From Tenebrio molitor (Eukaryota > Arthropoda > Insecta > Coleoptera > Tenebrionidae): a stretch of 64,000 nucleotides of DNA. The stretch lies in assembly GCF_963966145.1 (NCBI RefSeq), contig NC_091050.1:20522001-20586000 (forward strand), in the 5' to 3' direction. Every line of letters begins with the position of its first letter. Positions within the stretch are counted from its first letter, which is position 1. Under the pieces are notes generated by a model. It was not told the origin of the DNA, did not search any database, and was given only the letters and a program-made list of their open reading frames with translations. The position numbers and the translations under genes are program-made. This document shows positions 44,171 through 56,972 of the stretch, one piece after another.

Positions 44171-44932
44171 CTACAATCGATCATTGATAAATGTAGGATT
44201 TGCGGAACTGAAGGGGAAACAATTGAACACATCATTTCTTCTTGCACCGTTTTGGCTCAAAGCGAATATAAAAAACGTCACGATATATTCGCTAAAATTA
44301 TACACATGAATTTAGCTGTTAAATTCAATTTATTAAAGAATACACAACCACATTATAGTTATACACCAGAAAGTTGTTTGGAAAATGACAGTTACAAGTT
44401 ATATTTTGATAGAACAATTTTAACTGACATTCATATTAAGCATAACAGACCAGACATTATAATTTTAAATAAACAACAAAAGCAAGCATATCTTTTAGAT
44501 ATAGCTGTTCCAAATTCACATAATATAACACAGACATATAACACAAAAATTAATAAATATTTAGAGCTGTCCGTTGCTATGAGAAATCTTTGGTGTTTAG
44601 AAAAAATTTCGATTTTACCACTTGTAATTTCAGCAACGGGAATAGTACCGCAATCTCTTTTTAAAAATTTAAAAATTCTGGATTTAGATAACAAATTGGT
44701 AGTTGAAATTCAAAAAGGTATATTATTATACTCATGTCACATCGTGAGGAAGTTCCTTAACATTGACACAGAACATAATACACAACAAAGTCAAAATGCG
44801 GAGGCGAGACGCCGGTAATTATGTTGATAAGCACTGCACTATTACTTGATAGTAATATCCGTAATAGTGTATGTACTCCGGCAAAATTGCCGTGCCGCCG
44901 GGTGGAGGTGGGATAGTATAAGTCTAGTAGTT
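44171..44932 (+). pseudogene. RLE-type LINE, C-terminal fragment A (5'-truncated)
   Basis: An open frame from about 44171 to TAA at 44816-44818. It has the CCHC-like finger CRICGTEGETIEHIISSC and the endonuclease motif RPDIIILNKQQKQAYLLD (PD-X14-D), then IAVPNSHNI. This is the C-terminus of an R2-like protein that cuts target DNA. There is no reverse transcriptase upstream: homology to fragment B begins abruptly near 44171, the usual LINE 5' truncation. The 3' untranslated part contains GGCGAGACGCCGG and GCCGGGTGG, shared with fragment B. It carries a roughly 55-base segment absent from B. Confidence 0.88.
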
Positions 44933-44966
44933 CATTAATTAATAAGTCTAGTAGTTCATTAATAAA
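44922..44966 (+). repeat. Direct duplication of about 22 bp
   Basis: AAGTCTAGTAGTTCATTAAT occurs twice in succession just after the LINE 3' end. It could be a tail duplication made at integration. Confidence 0.8.
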
Positions 44967-45962
44967 GTATGTATTGACAAAAATTCAGGAAGTGAAATTT
45001 CCTTATTTATAACTAAAAGGAAAACATAAATTCTGTGATTTACCAGTCGGTAATAAGTTATTGCACACGTGGTAATTATTTCAATTATTTTTGTTTGATA
45101 TTGTATCAATGGTTCGGAGCAAAATTATACGGAAACATTTTCGAAATGAGAGTAGAACAAAATGTCTGTTATTTCATTATACAATATGTACATTGACTAT
45201 AACATAAATACGAGTATATTTTTTGAAAAATAGTTCTGTTGCATCATTGCTCAAGTGTCGTAATTACCTTGCATTAATGGGTAAAATCTGAATGAATATT
45301 TAGAGTAAAATCTAGATTCTAGAGAAATGGTCTACTTTTCATAGCCACTTGAAAAATTGGAATAAGTTCCTGTATAAAATAACTTTAAATAAGGAAATAA
45401 CAACCCAAAACTTTAAAGCCTAGAAAGTGTATAAATTTTATAAGTAAATACATTTTGTGTCTTTTTATAGGTATTAATTCTTATCGAATAGGATTATGTA
45501 GGGCTCATAAACCCTATTGCTGTTGTAAAGTGAAGGCCATATAAACTTATTCGGTAAGTAACATTATTCAAAGAAGTAGTTAGACCTTATGCATGTACAG
45601 TTAATTAAGATCCACAACATAATTTGTCTGCAGGGTTTGTTTACCCATTAGATTTTATTTTTTTTAAATTTTGGATGTAGCAACTTTCTCATAATCTTTC
45701 GAGTCAAGAGGGCAATGGCTTAGGACTAGGAAGGAATCTTCCCAACGACTCGTTTCTCTTTCAACCAAGCTGTCTTTACCTTGGCACATTATTCTCACTT
45801 TCATACATCGCAAGCTGTGCACATGATATAATTTTCAGGTTTATTCGCTTGAGCATGTGGATATCGGATGGCATAAAAAATGTGTATTGCATCACAACTC
45901 AGTTAAAAACTTTTAAATTTCCAACAACAAAGTATCGATCTTAAAACCCATTACGGATATTA
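44967..45962. other. Intergenic, no gene seen
   Basis: No ORF or repeat recognised. Confidence 0.5.
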
Positions 45963-46071
45963 CAGGGTTATTATAAATGTTTCTAACATTCTAGGTGGCT
46001 GTGCTCTTTACTTAGGTACGCCGCTGCGCCAACTAGATGTTAGAAGCATTTATAATAATAATAACCCTATG
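45963..46071. repeat. Palindromic foldback element with AGGGTTAT ends
   Basis: CAGGGTTATTATAAATGTTT at left and its approximate complement ending ATAACCCTA at right, with the shared inner motif CTAACAT/ATGTTAG. Confidence 0.75.
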
Positions 46072-48099
46072 TATTAACAACTGCTTTTCTGGTAAAACTT
46101 GATACAACAGAGTTGTCTGGGAGAAATGGTTATAAAGGAGAGATGGACCATACAATTGTTTTTGTAGAAATAGCAAATAAATAGAGAGCTACACTTTTCC
46201 TTTCGTTTTGAAGGTATCGATGTTTGAAGGAAGTGGGGTTTTGTTTCTAAAAATAACACATTGTAAAATTCCAATAATTAACGTTTGAATAATTTCTACT
46301 GCTTATTAATAATTCTCCAAAAAGAAGTAGTGGTTTATATCACAAAGGAGGAAAATGTATCATTTCCTTCCGCGGAATATGAAGAATACATGAATGCACG
46401 AAATAATATTTTATTGCAAAGGTACACATATAAATTGTTCTACTATTTTCTACATATTTTCTAGAAAACTTTCTCATCAGAGTAAGCACATTTGCCATTA
46501 CCAAGGTTGCTTTGTATTATACAGTTATTTTTTTCTTCCAGATTTTCCAGTAAAATTATAATTCAACTCTTTATGTTGCAAATTGTACGTCGAACGGATT
46601 ACCTAGTTTCTAAAAGCAGGTTATTCCATGTAATTTGCATTTATAGCTTCACATGTATTCTTTTAGACTTCGGTTGGATAATAATCAATTACATTTTCAC
46701 TTACATAACGGATAATGGATCTATTACGCTGCGAATGATTTCTCTTCTTTTTGAATTTTACTAATTAAATGTAGGTAATTTACAGCACTAAGTGATAAGA
46801 TTAAAAAACTAAGATCATCTACCCCAAAATGTATCTTGAGTGGAAGCGAAGGTTATAACTTAAAACATAACATAACATAAAAATGGAATGGTGATTTTAT
46901 TGTGAGAAATTTTCTAGAATTACTCGACAATAGATTTTACTTTTTAAATTGCTGTCAATGAAAAAAATAAAATAAAAAGACAATGTGGCAACATGTGAAG
47001 TGGCCTGTTGAAAACACAGCAGTAGATAGTTTAATACTCCATATTATTATAAATTAGGATCATTTCTTTTCGATTAAAATTTGATATTCTCAAGCTAATG
47101 TAGGTATTATTTTATTTCTCTGAATTGAATTTTCTTAATCTTAAAAAATATTTCTCTTGTTGTCTGAATTGGACTGAATTGGAATCCACGGATTCCATCC
47201 GGAATCGCTGCAGAATCATTAGAAAATCCAAGAAAATTTAAAATATTATTAATTATAATATCTTTCTTGTTGAATTAAAAATGTATGGGATCATCTGAAA
47301 TTTTCACTATTTTTAATAGTTAAATAGTCGTTCTTGAATATCATAAAAACCGGTAATATTTTCATTGTTTTACAAAAATTGTTCTTTATTTAAATGGAGA
47401 ATATGCAGTCAAAGAATGTTATTACATTGCCATTGCCAACTCATAAATTAGGTATATTTCAGAGCAAAAACAAACAGATAATAACAATGTGAAAAACCAA
47501 CTATTTCATCCCTTACGAGACTTCTTCTTTGTCGCTTGCTTGGCCTTGTCAGATTTTAGATTAAGACTAATTTTTCGTAATACATAATTCCCATTCTTCT
47601 TCTTCTTCTTCTTAAACATTATACTAAAATTTTTCATCCTTCATTTTATAATGAACTGTAGATATACCCTTCTCAAATTTATGGTTATCTAGTTATCCAT
47701 TTATATACAGGCTCTTTCCTAAAAAACGCCGCCAGCCATATCTCCGTTAATCACTTTAAAAACACTATAAGCACAACATAGATTTTTTTTCAAAAAGTCA
47801 TTCAAGGTCAAATAGCTTGGTATATTTTTTAATTCCGATTTTGAAAGAGATTATTTTTCCGAATCCAACGATGTGCCTCATGTTAGAATGCATTTAATAG
47901 TAATCGCGAAAGTAAATAAACAAAATAGCATTATTGGAAATTTTTTCTTCGAAAAAAATCAGATATACTATGAAAAAAAAAAAAATGAACATAATATGTT
48001 GCTAAATTTCCCGCGATGTCTCAGTATCTTCTATTACAAACTGGTAAAACTGACAACAGTGCACTAGTCATTGACGCTATTTATAACCTCAAACTTAAA
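46072..48099. other. Intergenic, no gene seen
   Basis: AT-rich. CAGGCTCTTTCCTAAAAAAC at about 47709 looks like an element terminus, but I found no partner. The ORFs of 60-90 codons here have no recognisable features. Confidence 0.45.
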
Positions 48100-48260
48100 A
48101 AAACATAACCTAATTCAACCGACAACTTTAATACCAAATTAAATGCAAAATTTCCATGGCCTCCCATTATGTCAAAACAACGTGAATGCATCTTAGAGTG
48201 AACCTATTAACGACTAGGTTGTAGGTTCGAATCCTGATTAAAAAAAACTTTATTCAAAAT
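48100..48260 (+). repeat. Dispersed repeat with a Pol III box B-like motif
   Basis: CATGGCCTCCCATTATGTCA at about 48157 recurs at about 50720 with similar flanks. Downstream, GGTTCGAATCC (about 48226) matches the tRNA box B/T-loop and is preceded by an AACCTA/TAGGTT stem. It may be a tRNA-derived SINE or tRNA relic; a full cloverleaf could not be drawn. Confidence 0.3.
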
Positions 48261-50662
48261 TACACATTGTTTTCTTTTGTTAAATGAAAAAACCTGGCAG
48301 AGAATTAGATGTTGAAATATTTTTTAAAGAAGAATGAGAGAAGATTATCGAGACCACCGGGATGAAGTTGATAGGTTTGATATTTGATATTAAATTTTAA
48401 TTGGGGTTGCATTTCAGAATATCAGGAATTAACAGAAAAGTTCATTAAATACTTTTATAATGTATTTCAAGAGAACAAGCACTATCAGAAAATTTAATAG
48501 CAGATTTTACAGATCAAGTTGACTGGGAGGAAACTTCAGAACATCAAAAATTATCAGAAAACTAATAACATTGTAGAAACATATTTTTATCTGTTTGTAT
48601 CTATTGAATCATTAAAAGGAAACACAGTGTTGTAATTTTTTATAGTTCAGTAATTATCGTCGTTCCTTGACCACCACACAAAGTAGTCTTAATGAGCTAT
48701 ATTGAAAATTGCATAATTGCGACCTTAACAGCATTAATATTTTAATGACAAAATTTTTATATCGTTGTGAAACAAAAAATAAATTGTGGAATATGGATGT
48801 CACAGACATACACTTTTTGAATTGTGTACATTAATTTGTGGGAATAATTGGGGGCTTCAACTCAGCGTTGAAATCACCTTTGTGTCATTTAACTACACCT
48901 GTATCGTCGAACAGATAAACAATTTTATTTAAATAAATCTATACTGGACGACACAAACAATTATGTTAGAAAACAACATTTGTCGTCAGTAATGAAATAC
49001 AACGACCTTCCTTTTCCCTATTACGTCTTCCATCACGGTGTGAGTCTGAACAGAAAAAGTTTCAGTTAATTTGAAGCGACTGTTTACTATTCACGATTGA
49101 ATTAATTGTTAGGCCATGCGAACAGTGAAGGTTTGACATCGCAGAGCATGGTTTACTCAGCAAGAATAAACGCACTTTAATGCATGTTGCACCAGTGGTG
49201 AACGTCCAGTGTGTTGAGCAACAACCTTAAAACAACATAACAACATCAAACTTGTGGTTTCTTCATACACGAATATGCACTCGCTGTGAGACAAGTACCC
49301 AAGTGAAGTGAATTTATTAAGAAAATAACAAACAATATGTAAGTTAATTCTTCATTTTCACATTTGTCCTTTGTTTGCCTTAACATGAGCAGGTGACCAC
49401 TCACTCACACAACTTATTTATTGCTCCGTTTTAACAAATTTTGGAAATTTTCCCACGACATTGTTTTTACGTTTTCATGTCATTGCTTTGTCAATTTACC
49501 TATATTCCAAGCGTAACTGTTGTTTCCGGTTCCTGACAAATTATTGTTATGCAGTCGAACAAAGAACTCAGTAGTTTTGGTTCAGTTTAATTTTTTATCC
49601 GCTCACAGTGTCAGCCTGTATGTATAATTTTCAATTTTCTATTATTTTTTTAAATCGATGTTATAGTGTTATTTTTTAACTGTCGGCTAAAAATGTATTA
49701 TCCTGATTAAAGCCAATCAATTTCAACAGCTGTTATTATTTATATTTAGTTATAGCATTAAATAATGCAATTATTGCAATTAAAGACCGCTAGATTCTAC
49801 ATATAATAATGATAATATTAGTAATTTGTCACCGTTTAAAATAATTTTTATTCAAAGAAACGAACAATAATTGTAGGAAGAAATAACTGCTATTATGTTT
49901 CATAGATAAAAGTACAGAAATCTAGTAAGTACTGATATAACATAATAAATAATAAATGTCAAAAAAGGATTAAATGTAGAAAAATGTAAATTAAATTTGA
50001 CGTGTATAGGAAGTAGCGTAATAACTTTTGTAAGTCATATTTATGGTTTTTAAACGGGCAACGACTCTTGTCTAGTAAGAATTTTTGCTAAAAAAATATA
50101 TCATATGGTAGAAACTTCTTGGTACGCACTGTAGAAGTCGTTGGTACCTACTACTTTTAGTTTACTGGTCATTTAAATTACATTACTCTGCTTTTATTAT
50201 AAAATGTTTTTTTATGAATAAATTGTCGATTGATTACTGGTTACGAAATATTCAATTTCTTAGCATTAACGACCAAATGATAGTTGATGACGGTGAGGTA
50301 ATAATTTTAATGACGCAAAAATATAATTGCAGTTTAAATAACGCAGGAAATAAATATCTGAACTGATGGCACTCCTATTAAGTCAGATAATGTTAAATTA
50401 TTGTACCGTGTCAGCAACAATTATTACTGTTTGAGTTGGCAATAAAAAAATTTACTTGAACTGGCAAGACTGGGAATTATAATTATTACCGTTTGTTTTA
50501 TTGTCATTATTGACAGCTGACATAAATTTCATATTTAAACGTCTTGGTTTTGTAACTTTTTATTGATAATTGGAGTCATTTGGAGCAGCACTTTTAAATT
50601 AAATGCCTTTTCTTCGGTCTACCTTATTTGTTTTTAAAAACGCCTCATTTTTCGATAAATAG
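48261..50662. other. Intergenic, no supported gene; possible 5' exon near 49.1-49.3 kb
   Basis: No coding ORF. About 49110-49337 is less AT-rich than its surroundings and ends in a strong donor-like AT|GTAAGT (49338). It could be a noncoding first exon, but nothing else supports it. Confidence 0.2.
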
Positions 50663-50750
50663 TTGCTTCGCATCACACATAACCTAACAAACAGTGTGTC
50701 CAACGTTAAAAAAATAAATCATGGCCTCCCATTATGTCAAAATAACGTGA
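50663..50750 (+). repeat. Second copy of the 48.1-kb dispersed repeat
   Basis: Shares CATAACCTA and CATGGCCTCCCATTATGTCA with 48.1-48.19 kb. It lacks the box B-like part. Confidence 0.55.
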
Positions 50751-50830
50751 ACGGTGTAGAACATCCCTTTGTCGTAAAATACTTAAAAAATACTTGTTCC
50801 TGCCCTGTTTATTTGTCTCGCAACCAGATA

Positions 50831-51365
50831 CACTGGGTGCCCCAAAATTCGCGGAACAACTCAATGAGGCAATGTCAATTCATGTTAGAAAATAACGAGA
50901 AAAATAATTAAAAAATTCTATACCTCTTAGATTTGAAGATATGGGGGCCCAAAAGGTGCAGCTTTGATCTCATTTATTTTAAATAATAAAAAAGGTTTGG
51001 ACTATTTGTCGTTTACTAGCCAGTGGCCTAATAATTTTAAACGATTGTGATCAGGTTTGCAATTATTTTCTTCATTATTTCCAGCATTTCCAAGTAGTAA
51101 TTTTATGTTCATTTTACCTCAAACAGCGTACGGCAACACGGCTTTGATTTTTCCCTCTCATTTCCATAGATACAACAAAAATGAAATATTTGCAGACTAT
51201 TGGGATGCATAGAATGTTTTTAAATGTTGCCACATTTAGTGTAAAGAATAGGTCGATATCTTCTACAAAAAAGAAGATTGATTTTTTTAAACATTTTTAC
51301 CTGACCTCGTAATGACTACTTAACAACGTACTACTACGTTGTTCCGCGAATTTTGGGGCACCCAG
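50831..51365. mobile_element. MITE, CTGGGTGCCCC ends, copy 1
   Basis: Inverted termini of about 30 bp (CTGGGTGCCCCAAAATTCGC, then GGAACAAC, and complement), with TA at both borders. About 535 bp. A second copy, truncated and inverted, lies at about 56690-56972. Confidence 0.85.
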
Positions 51366-54193
51366 TAGATTAATTCTATAAAACCGTCTAAGTGTTTAGA
51401 TCAGACTTTTTTTTTCAGTGGAATGAAAAAATTGTAAACAATTTTTTTATTGAAAATTAGGTTTTGCAAGCATGATTATTTTTTGAGGATCTGTCAGAAC
51501 ACAGACTCTTTCATATTCTTAATCATTTTCATTTTATTCTTAATATAACTTTCTTGAACATGGATGATTTGTTTCTTGCATTTACAACATACTCGTATGT
51601 ATATTAAAGTTTCCGTCCAAATTTTGTTCGTTCACATTTCTTCATTAGTTACTTCATTTACAAGTCTTGGGAACGACATGTTCATTGTCTTAACTTTTAA
51701 ATGATATATTTCATAAGAGCTTGATGTCAGGGTATTTAGAGTTTTCATACATTGTAGATCTAATATGGCACTCAGAAGATATGAACACGCTCAGTAGTAA
51801 GAAATATTGGCATGAAAATGATGAAATGATTCTGTATGGTCATTTGTGAGGTGTCTTTAATTCTATATTTGCAATTACCACTTCCGCAACTATCAAGTAA
51901 TCGAATACGTTGACTTTTTGCCGTGGTGATAGCGTATTTAATATTTTGTCATTTCTTTTCTTAAACCGCAAAGTGGTTAAGAAAAATGTCTTGCATACTT
52001 CAGTAGCTTCTCCACAATTTGAAAACATTGATAATAACCAGTGGGTGTTAAATGAAGGAAGTAAAGTGTAGAGTTCGTACTGTAGCTGGTACAATTTTCG
52101 GTCTGTTGTTGGCGAGATTTTTTTTGCATGCCTGCATCTAATGTTGCTACAAACTTCTTCAATGTAATTCGAGGACTGACCTCTACTATGGTCATCAAAA
52201 CGTCATTATCAAGAAGTTCGTTACGACCTCGATTTTCTTGTTCCTCCAGGCTTTCAAGTCCATTCCAATAATTTGAAATTATTTTAATCTTTGTTGCTGT
52301 TTCAGCAGCAGTTTGTCTTCGCTTGAGTTTATAAAGAAAAATGAAAACTCACAAAGTGCCAAACATCGTGTCATGCCAATAACTAAAAATTATTCACTAG
52401 ATTTCAAATTTGAATAAAGGACGTGTATTAGATAAATAACGTAAGCTGATACGTCTTTGAATTCATTGTGATTTGGTATGCGGAACAAGCAGGGTTAAGT
52501 CATATATGCATTAATGACTGATAAATGTCAATTGGGAGATTTAAGAAAGAATAATCATAGATAAAATAATAATGGTTTCAGTTCAGTGAACTTTTCATGG
52601 TAATAGGTACAAAATGAGAAAAAGTCCAAGACAACTGCCACTTAAACTTATCAAAATATTCCATTAAATAAAAATTTAGACTTAAAGACTGTAATTAAGT
52701 GGACTTTTACAGTATAGGAAGTGTAAAGTGCTTGCATGGCTGCCTCACCACATTCGTTGCATTAATGAAAAATAACTTGAAAGTACATAGAAGGAGGCTG
52801 ATTTGTTGATTATTACACTAATTTAAAATAAAAAGCAACTTGTAAAAGCTTACTTTGTCAAAGAAATCAACGGATGTTTAACACATTAATTTCTGAGTCT
52901 TAGTTGCTACACTCTTTCAAGGTTACTTTTGATGATTTCAATAATCACGCTATACGGTGCCATCAACAATTACTTAGATAAGGGGCGGCTATGACTTTGT
53001 TAGTGTCCGATTTTTCGTATCTTTGCTAAATAACTCAGCTAATAAACGTCAAACAACTGTCACTGTGAATCAAATTTTAACGCAAAAATGGTTTGTACTT
53101 CAGAACATCAAAGATTAGCCTTACTTACGCAATGTTGTTTTTAATAACGAAGAATGGACATACAGCGCTGTTGCCTGTTTAACCGAGTTTCGGCAAAAAT
53201 TTCCAAATTTAAATTGAAACGGCTATATGCAACCAGAAATACTTCAACCTCTTTTAACGCCTTCTTTGATCTAACTTATTGTTGATCGCATGGCATATTT
53301 TTCGACAAAGAAATTCTAATGATGTTATTTTGTGGTGGAAAATTTTCTCCTTACGTAATTTGTTTATTATAATAAGTATTGTAATCTATTGCCAGCCTTT
53401 TACTTTGTGGGTTGAGACGTTCTCTATTCTTGTAAATTTTTCCACAGAATCTGCACTGTTAAGCCTTAGGGTATGTAGTGATTTCCACGACATGCATGAA
53501 ACTTTAAATTTATTACTACCAAATACCGTGACTAATTTTAAAAGAACTTTAAAAATATGTTTCGTGCCAATCCAAAAAAAAAATCTTTGAATAAATCAAA
53601 TTCAGCAAATTTTTTTTCATAACAAACTTTGTGCAACTCTGTTAAATGCAGTATCAATAATGTATTGATAGGAATACTCCAGTGATTAAAGTTAAATTTT
53701 CAAATACGAACAGATTGTATTTGTTTAGGAAATGTTTTATTATGTTAGATATTTAGGAAGTGAAGGTAGTTCACGTAAAAAGTTACCATCGCCAGTTATT
53801 TTCCGCGACAAATAATGAGGACTATAAATGATTACTATTGAATGACATCACTAGGAAAGTCTATAAAATGGTAAAAATAACATATTGCCCTCCTGTTTCT
53901 TTGACAAAATTATTGAACTCTCAAATTACACATTGCCTCTGGTGAAGTTGAATTCACTGATTGTCTTTGTGTATAACAATAATTTTTCGCGCAATCGTGT
54001 TGTTATAGCTACTTACAATTGTTGTTGACACAATCTGAAAGTTGAACTTAATAACAACCCTAATGCTGTCAGTAAATAACGACACCGATACCTACTGAGG
54101 TAAGTCATTAATGACATTAATGACATTAATATTCCTGTTAAAAAATTACTTCGAAGCCATTTTTTTTTTGTATAAGCGATTGTGCGAAAAACG
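51366..54193. other. Intergenic, no supported host gene
   Basis: Apart from the possible transposase fragment at 51840-52330 nothing was recognised. An ORF of 103 codons at 53279-53590 has no features. Confidence 0.4.
51840..52330 (-). pseudogene. Possible mariner/Tc1 transposase N-terminal relic
   Basis: On the minus strand the reading RGRNELLDND, then VLMTIVEVSPRITLKKFVAT and LDAGM resembles the second HTH segment of mariner-type transposases. The frame changes near 52100, and no DDE motif or TIR was found. A weak call; it could be chance. Confidence 0.3.
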
Positions 54194-54292
54194 TTATGGG
54201 ATATACGGTTAGTAAGTGCCATAACAGAATCTCGAAAGTTGAAAACTCTTTCTCGATTCTGTTATAATGCACTTCCTAATCTTATATCCCAA
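54194..54292. repeat. Foldback element related to 36715-36803
   Basis: Arms ATGGGATATACGGTTAGTAA, then GTGCCATAACAGAATCTCG, and the complement ending CTTATATCCCAAT. Confidence 0.75.
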
Positions 54293-55824
54293 TATACTAA
54301 ATATATCACTAACTTAAAATTAAGCACGTATTATAATAAATGAAATTTGACCTAATGTGAATTGGAAATTTAATTTGTCAATTTATGTCAATTTGTGTCT
54401 GTTTGACAGTAGTATTTGTATTTGCATAACTGACATTTCTGACACATAAGTGTAGTTTTTTAACTTAAATTCTAAAAGACCGTTTCAAACTATAAAAATT
54501 TAATAAAATTTGACAGAACTTTTTCTGACAGTTCCCGTTTTTTTGGAGCCAACCGTAAGAAATTGTTACAAATAAAATTCTGAATAAAAATAGTGATAAC
54601 AATAATTATTAGAACAATAAATTATTTTTGTGGTGAGGAAAATTATTGGAAGATAATTGAGTAAAAATACACCTAGCTACGCTTGCATAAGTTTAAAAAA
54701 ACTTTCTCTTTATTCTGAATATTTTATGTAGGTATATTTGTAATTTACCCTTAATTATCATCATTTTTTTATTGTTCGAGATATCTTTTATGAGTAAAAT
54801 AAATGACGAAAAGTTAAAACGCCTATTTTTAGCAAATGTAAACAGTAAGTTATGTAAGTTACTTTCACTGCACGCATGGTCAATGGCCAGTAGTCCTCGT
54901 ACAAATTGTTAAACTTGAACTTAACACTCATTTTTTGTGTTAGATATCTAAATTTCGTAAGTTACATCAAAACTTTATTGTTTTTCAAAACTCCTAAAAG
55001 GTAAAAGTACGTCTCGTCAGTAATAATATCCCTAACAGGCTTTTATCTCAAACCATTTGAGAATTCCTGATAAATAATTCAATAATTTTTTTTTTGATAT
55101 ACAAACTGATTCACATAACTTTCCGACCCTGACAAATTTTAAATGCAGCCAGTAATACGTTTTTCATTCATAACTTGATTCAAAAACATGAATAATTTTA
55201 AACTTCTGTATGATTTGAACATCCCTCACAAAAGTCTCAATTATAAAAATCTTAAAATGGCAGTAATTGACTATAATTTTTTTACTTAAGAAACTGACAC
55301 TAACCGTATATGTATATAGTCATTGGAACACGTTTCAATTAACAAAAAATATTTCAGAATTAAACAAAAAAGAATTGTTAAGTGATTGCCAATAATGCCA
55401 GGAGTGTCCAGATTTCATAGGAAATAAAGATATCAAGTCATAACTGAATAACGTATTACCGGCTGGATTTAAATTTCGTTAGGATCGGAAAGTTCTGTGA
55501 ATCAGTTTGTAAAGGTGTCCCAAAAGTATCCACAATCAAGGTCAAAATTTATAAAAGTAAACGAGCTTTTTTCATACCAAAAAAATTATATGGATGTACA
55601 ACTCATCGCTTTGAACAGTTTGAGATAAAACAAAAATGAAAGAAGTATTGTCAGGGGGGTTTAAAATCATTAATTAAATCTTCACTTCAACAATTAAGAC
55701 TAGACGGCAAATAGCCCATGCTAGGTGCATTAAGGTTACAATGACGGATTGTTACTCCATGGTTACTAAAATAACAAAAAATATTACTGAAGCTCATCAA
55801 AATGGTTGGCTAGGTATTCAATAA
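54293..55824. other. Intergenic, no gene seen
   Basis: AT-rich, with no ORF or repeat supported. Confidence 0.5.
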
Positions 55825-56003
55825 TATGGTGCATTCAATTAAATTTATCCTCAAAGTTGGTGTTGAAGAGTCGATTGTGAACGCATCACTCGTGTAAAAA
55901 TGTAAAATTTAGACAGCTGACCCGTGATCCGTAATCCGTAGTGCGTTCACAATCCACTCTTCAACGCCAACTTTGAGGATAAATTTAAATGAACGCACGA
56001 TAC
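55825..56003. mobile_element. Foldback MITE family B, copy 2
   Basis: GAAGAGTCGATTGTGAACGC and the complement GTGCGTTCACAATCCACTCT; outer arms AAATTTATCCTCAAAGTTGG and complement. Homologous to 32587-32790 and 57905-58073. Confidence 0.88.
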
Positions 56004-56689
56004 AATCATATTAGATATTTCTAGGTAGAAGTAATTCTCAGGTTACAGCGTCTTTTTTATATTTTAAAATTGCCTATATTTCCTAACTTTCAAGGAAATG
56101 TGGTACTTTTGGTACACGCAATACATATGTAAAGAGTGATAGAGCTATACTCAAAATGAAACAGCTTATACTCGTATTATATTAATTAAGTAGTTTTTCA
56201 AGGTTTTTCAAAAAAGTAATAAGCTGCATTTGCAATGGAAATGTGTGTCTTAAGAGGAGCAACAAAAATCCATTTTATAGACTAAACCTGTTACGAATTT
56301 CTGTTGATTGTTGTTTGTGCAAAGCAATTTCAATGATTAAATTCTTTTGTATACATTGCCAAAAATTCTTTGTTTCATTCACATAGATAACAACAAAATG
56401 TTATTTTCATGATGATTTTCATTTCGATTGCTGACTGACAAATTTCTTGTTTTTCATGTCAATAACCTCTTAAACTGCGCAAATACACAATAAAACTATA
56501 CGAAGATAAGTGTCAGAGTCGATTTCGATTTCACTACTTAAATTCGATAAAAAATATGCTGTACAAGGTTGAATGAGGCCACGTTGCAGTGCCCGACTAT
56601 AATTTAGGTAAAAGTGCATAACACCCCAGGGTACAACCAAATCACCACTACTTTTTTCTATTGAGTTGTTCTATTGGTAAAACGGACAT
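56004..56689. other. Intergenic, no gene seen
   Basis: No ORF or repeat recognised. Confidence 0.45.
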
Positions 56690-56972
56690 AAAAGTACCTC
56701 TTGGAAATGCTGGAAGTATGTGATGAAGAAAATAATTGCAAATATGGTGATCACAATCGTTCAGAATAATTATGCCACTGGCTAGTAAAAGACAAATAGT
56801 AAAAATCTTTTTTAATATTTAAAATAAATCAGATCAAAGTTGCACCTTTTGAGCCCCCATATCTTTAAATCGAAGAGGTATAGAATTTTTTAATTATTTT
56901 TGTCATTATTTTCTAACATGAGTTGACATTGCCCCATCGAGTTGTTCCGCGAATTTTGAAGCACCCAGTATA
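56690..56972. mobile_element. MITE, CTGGGTGCCCC family, copy 2 (truncated)
   Basis: About 280 bp match the inverted complement of about 50831-51110 (CTTGGAAATGCTGGAA, CACTGGCTAGTAAA, TTGTTCCGCGAATTTT). Only one terminus is present. Confidence 0.85.

Noticed and set aside
48190..48245. A functional tRNA gene
   Set aside because: A T-loop-like motif is present but no acceptor stem or complete cloverleaf could be formed.
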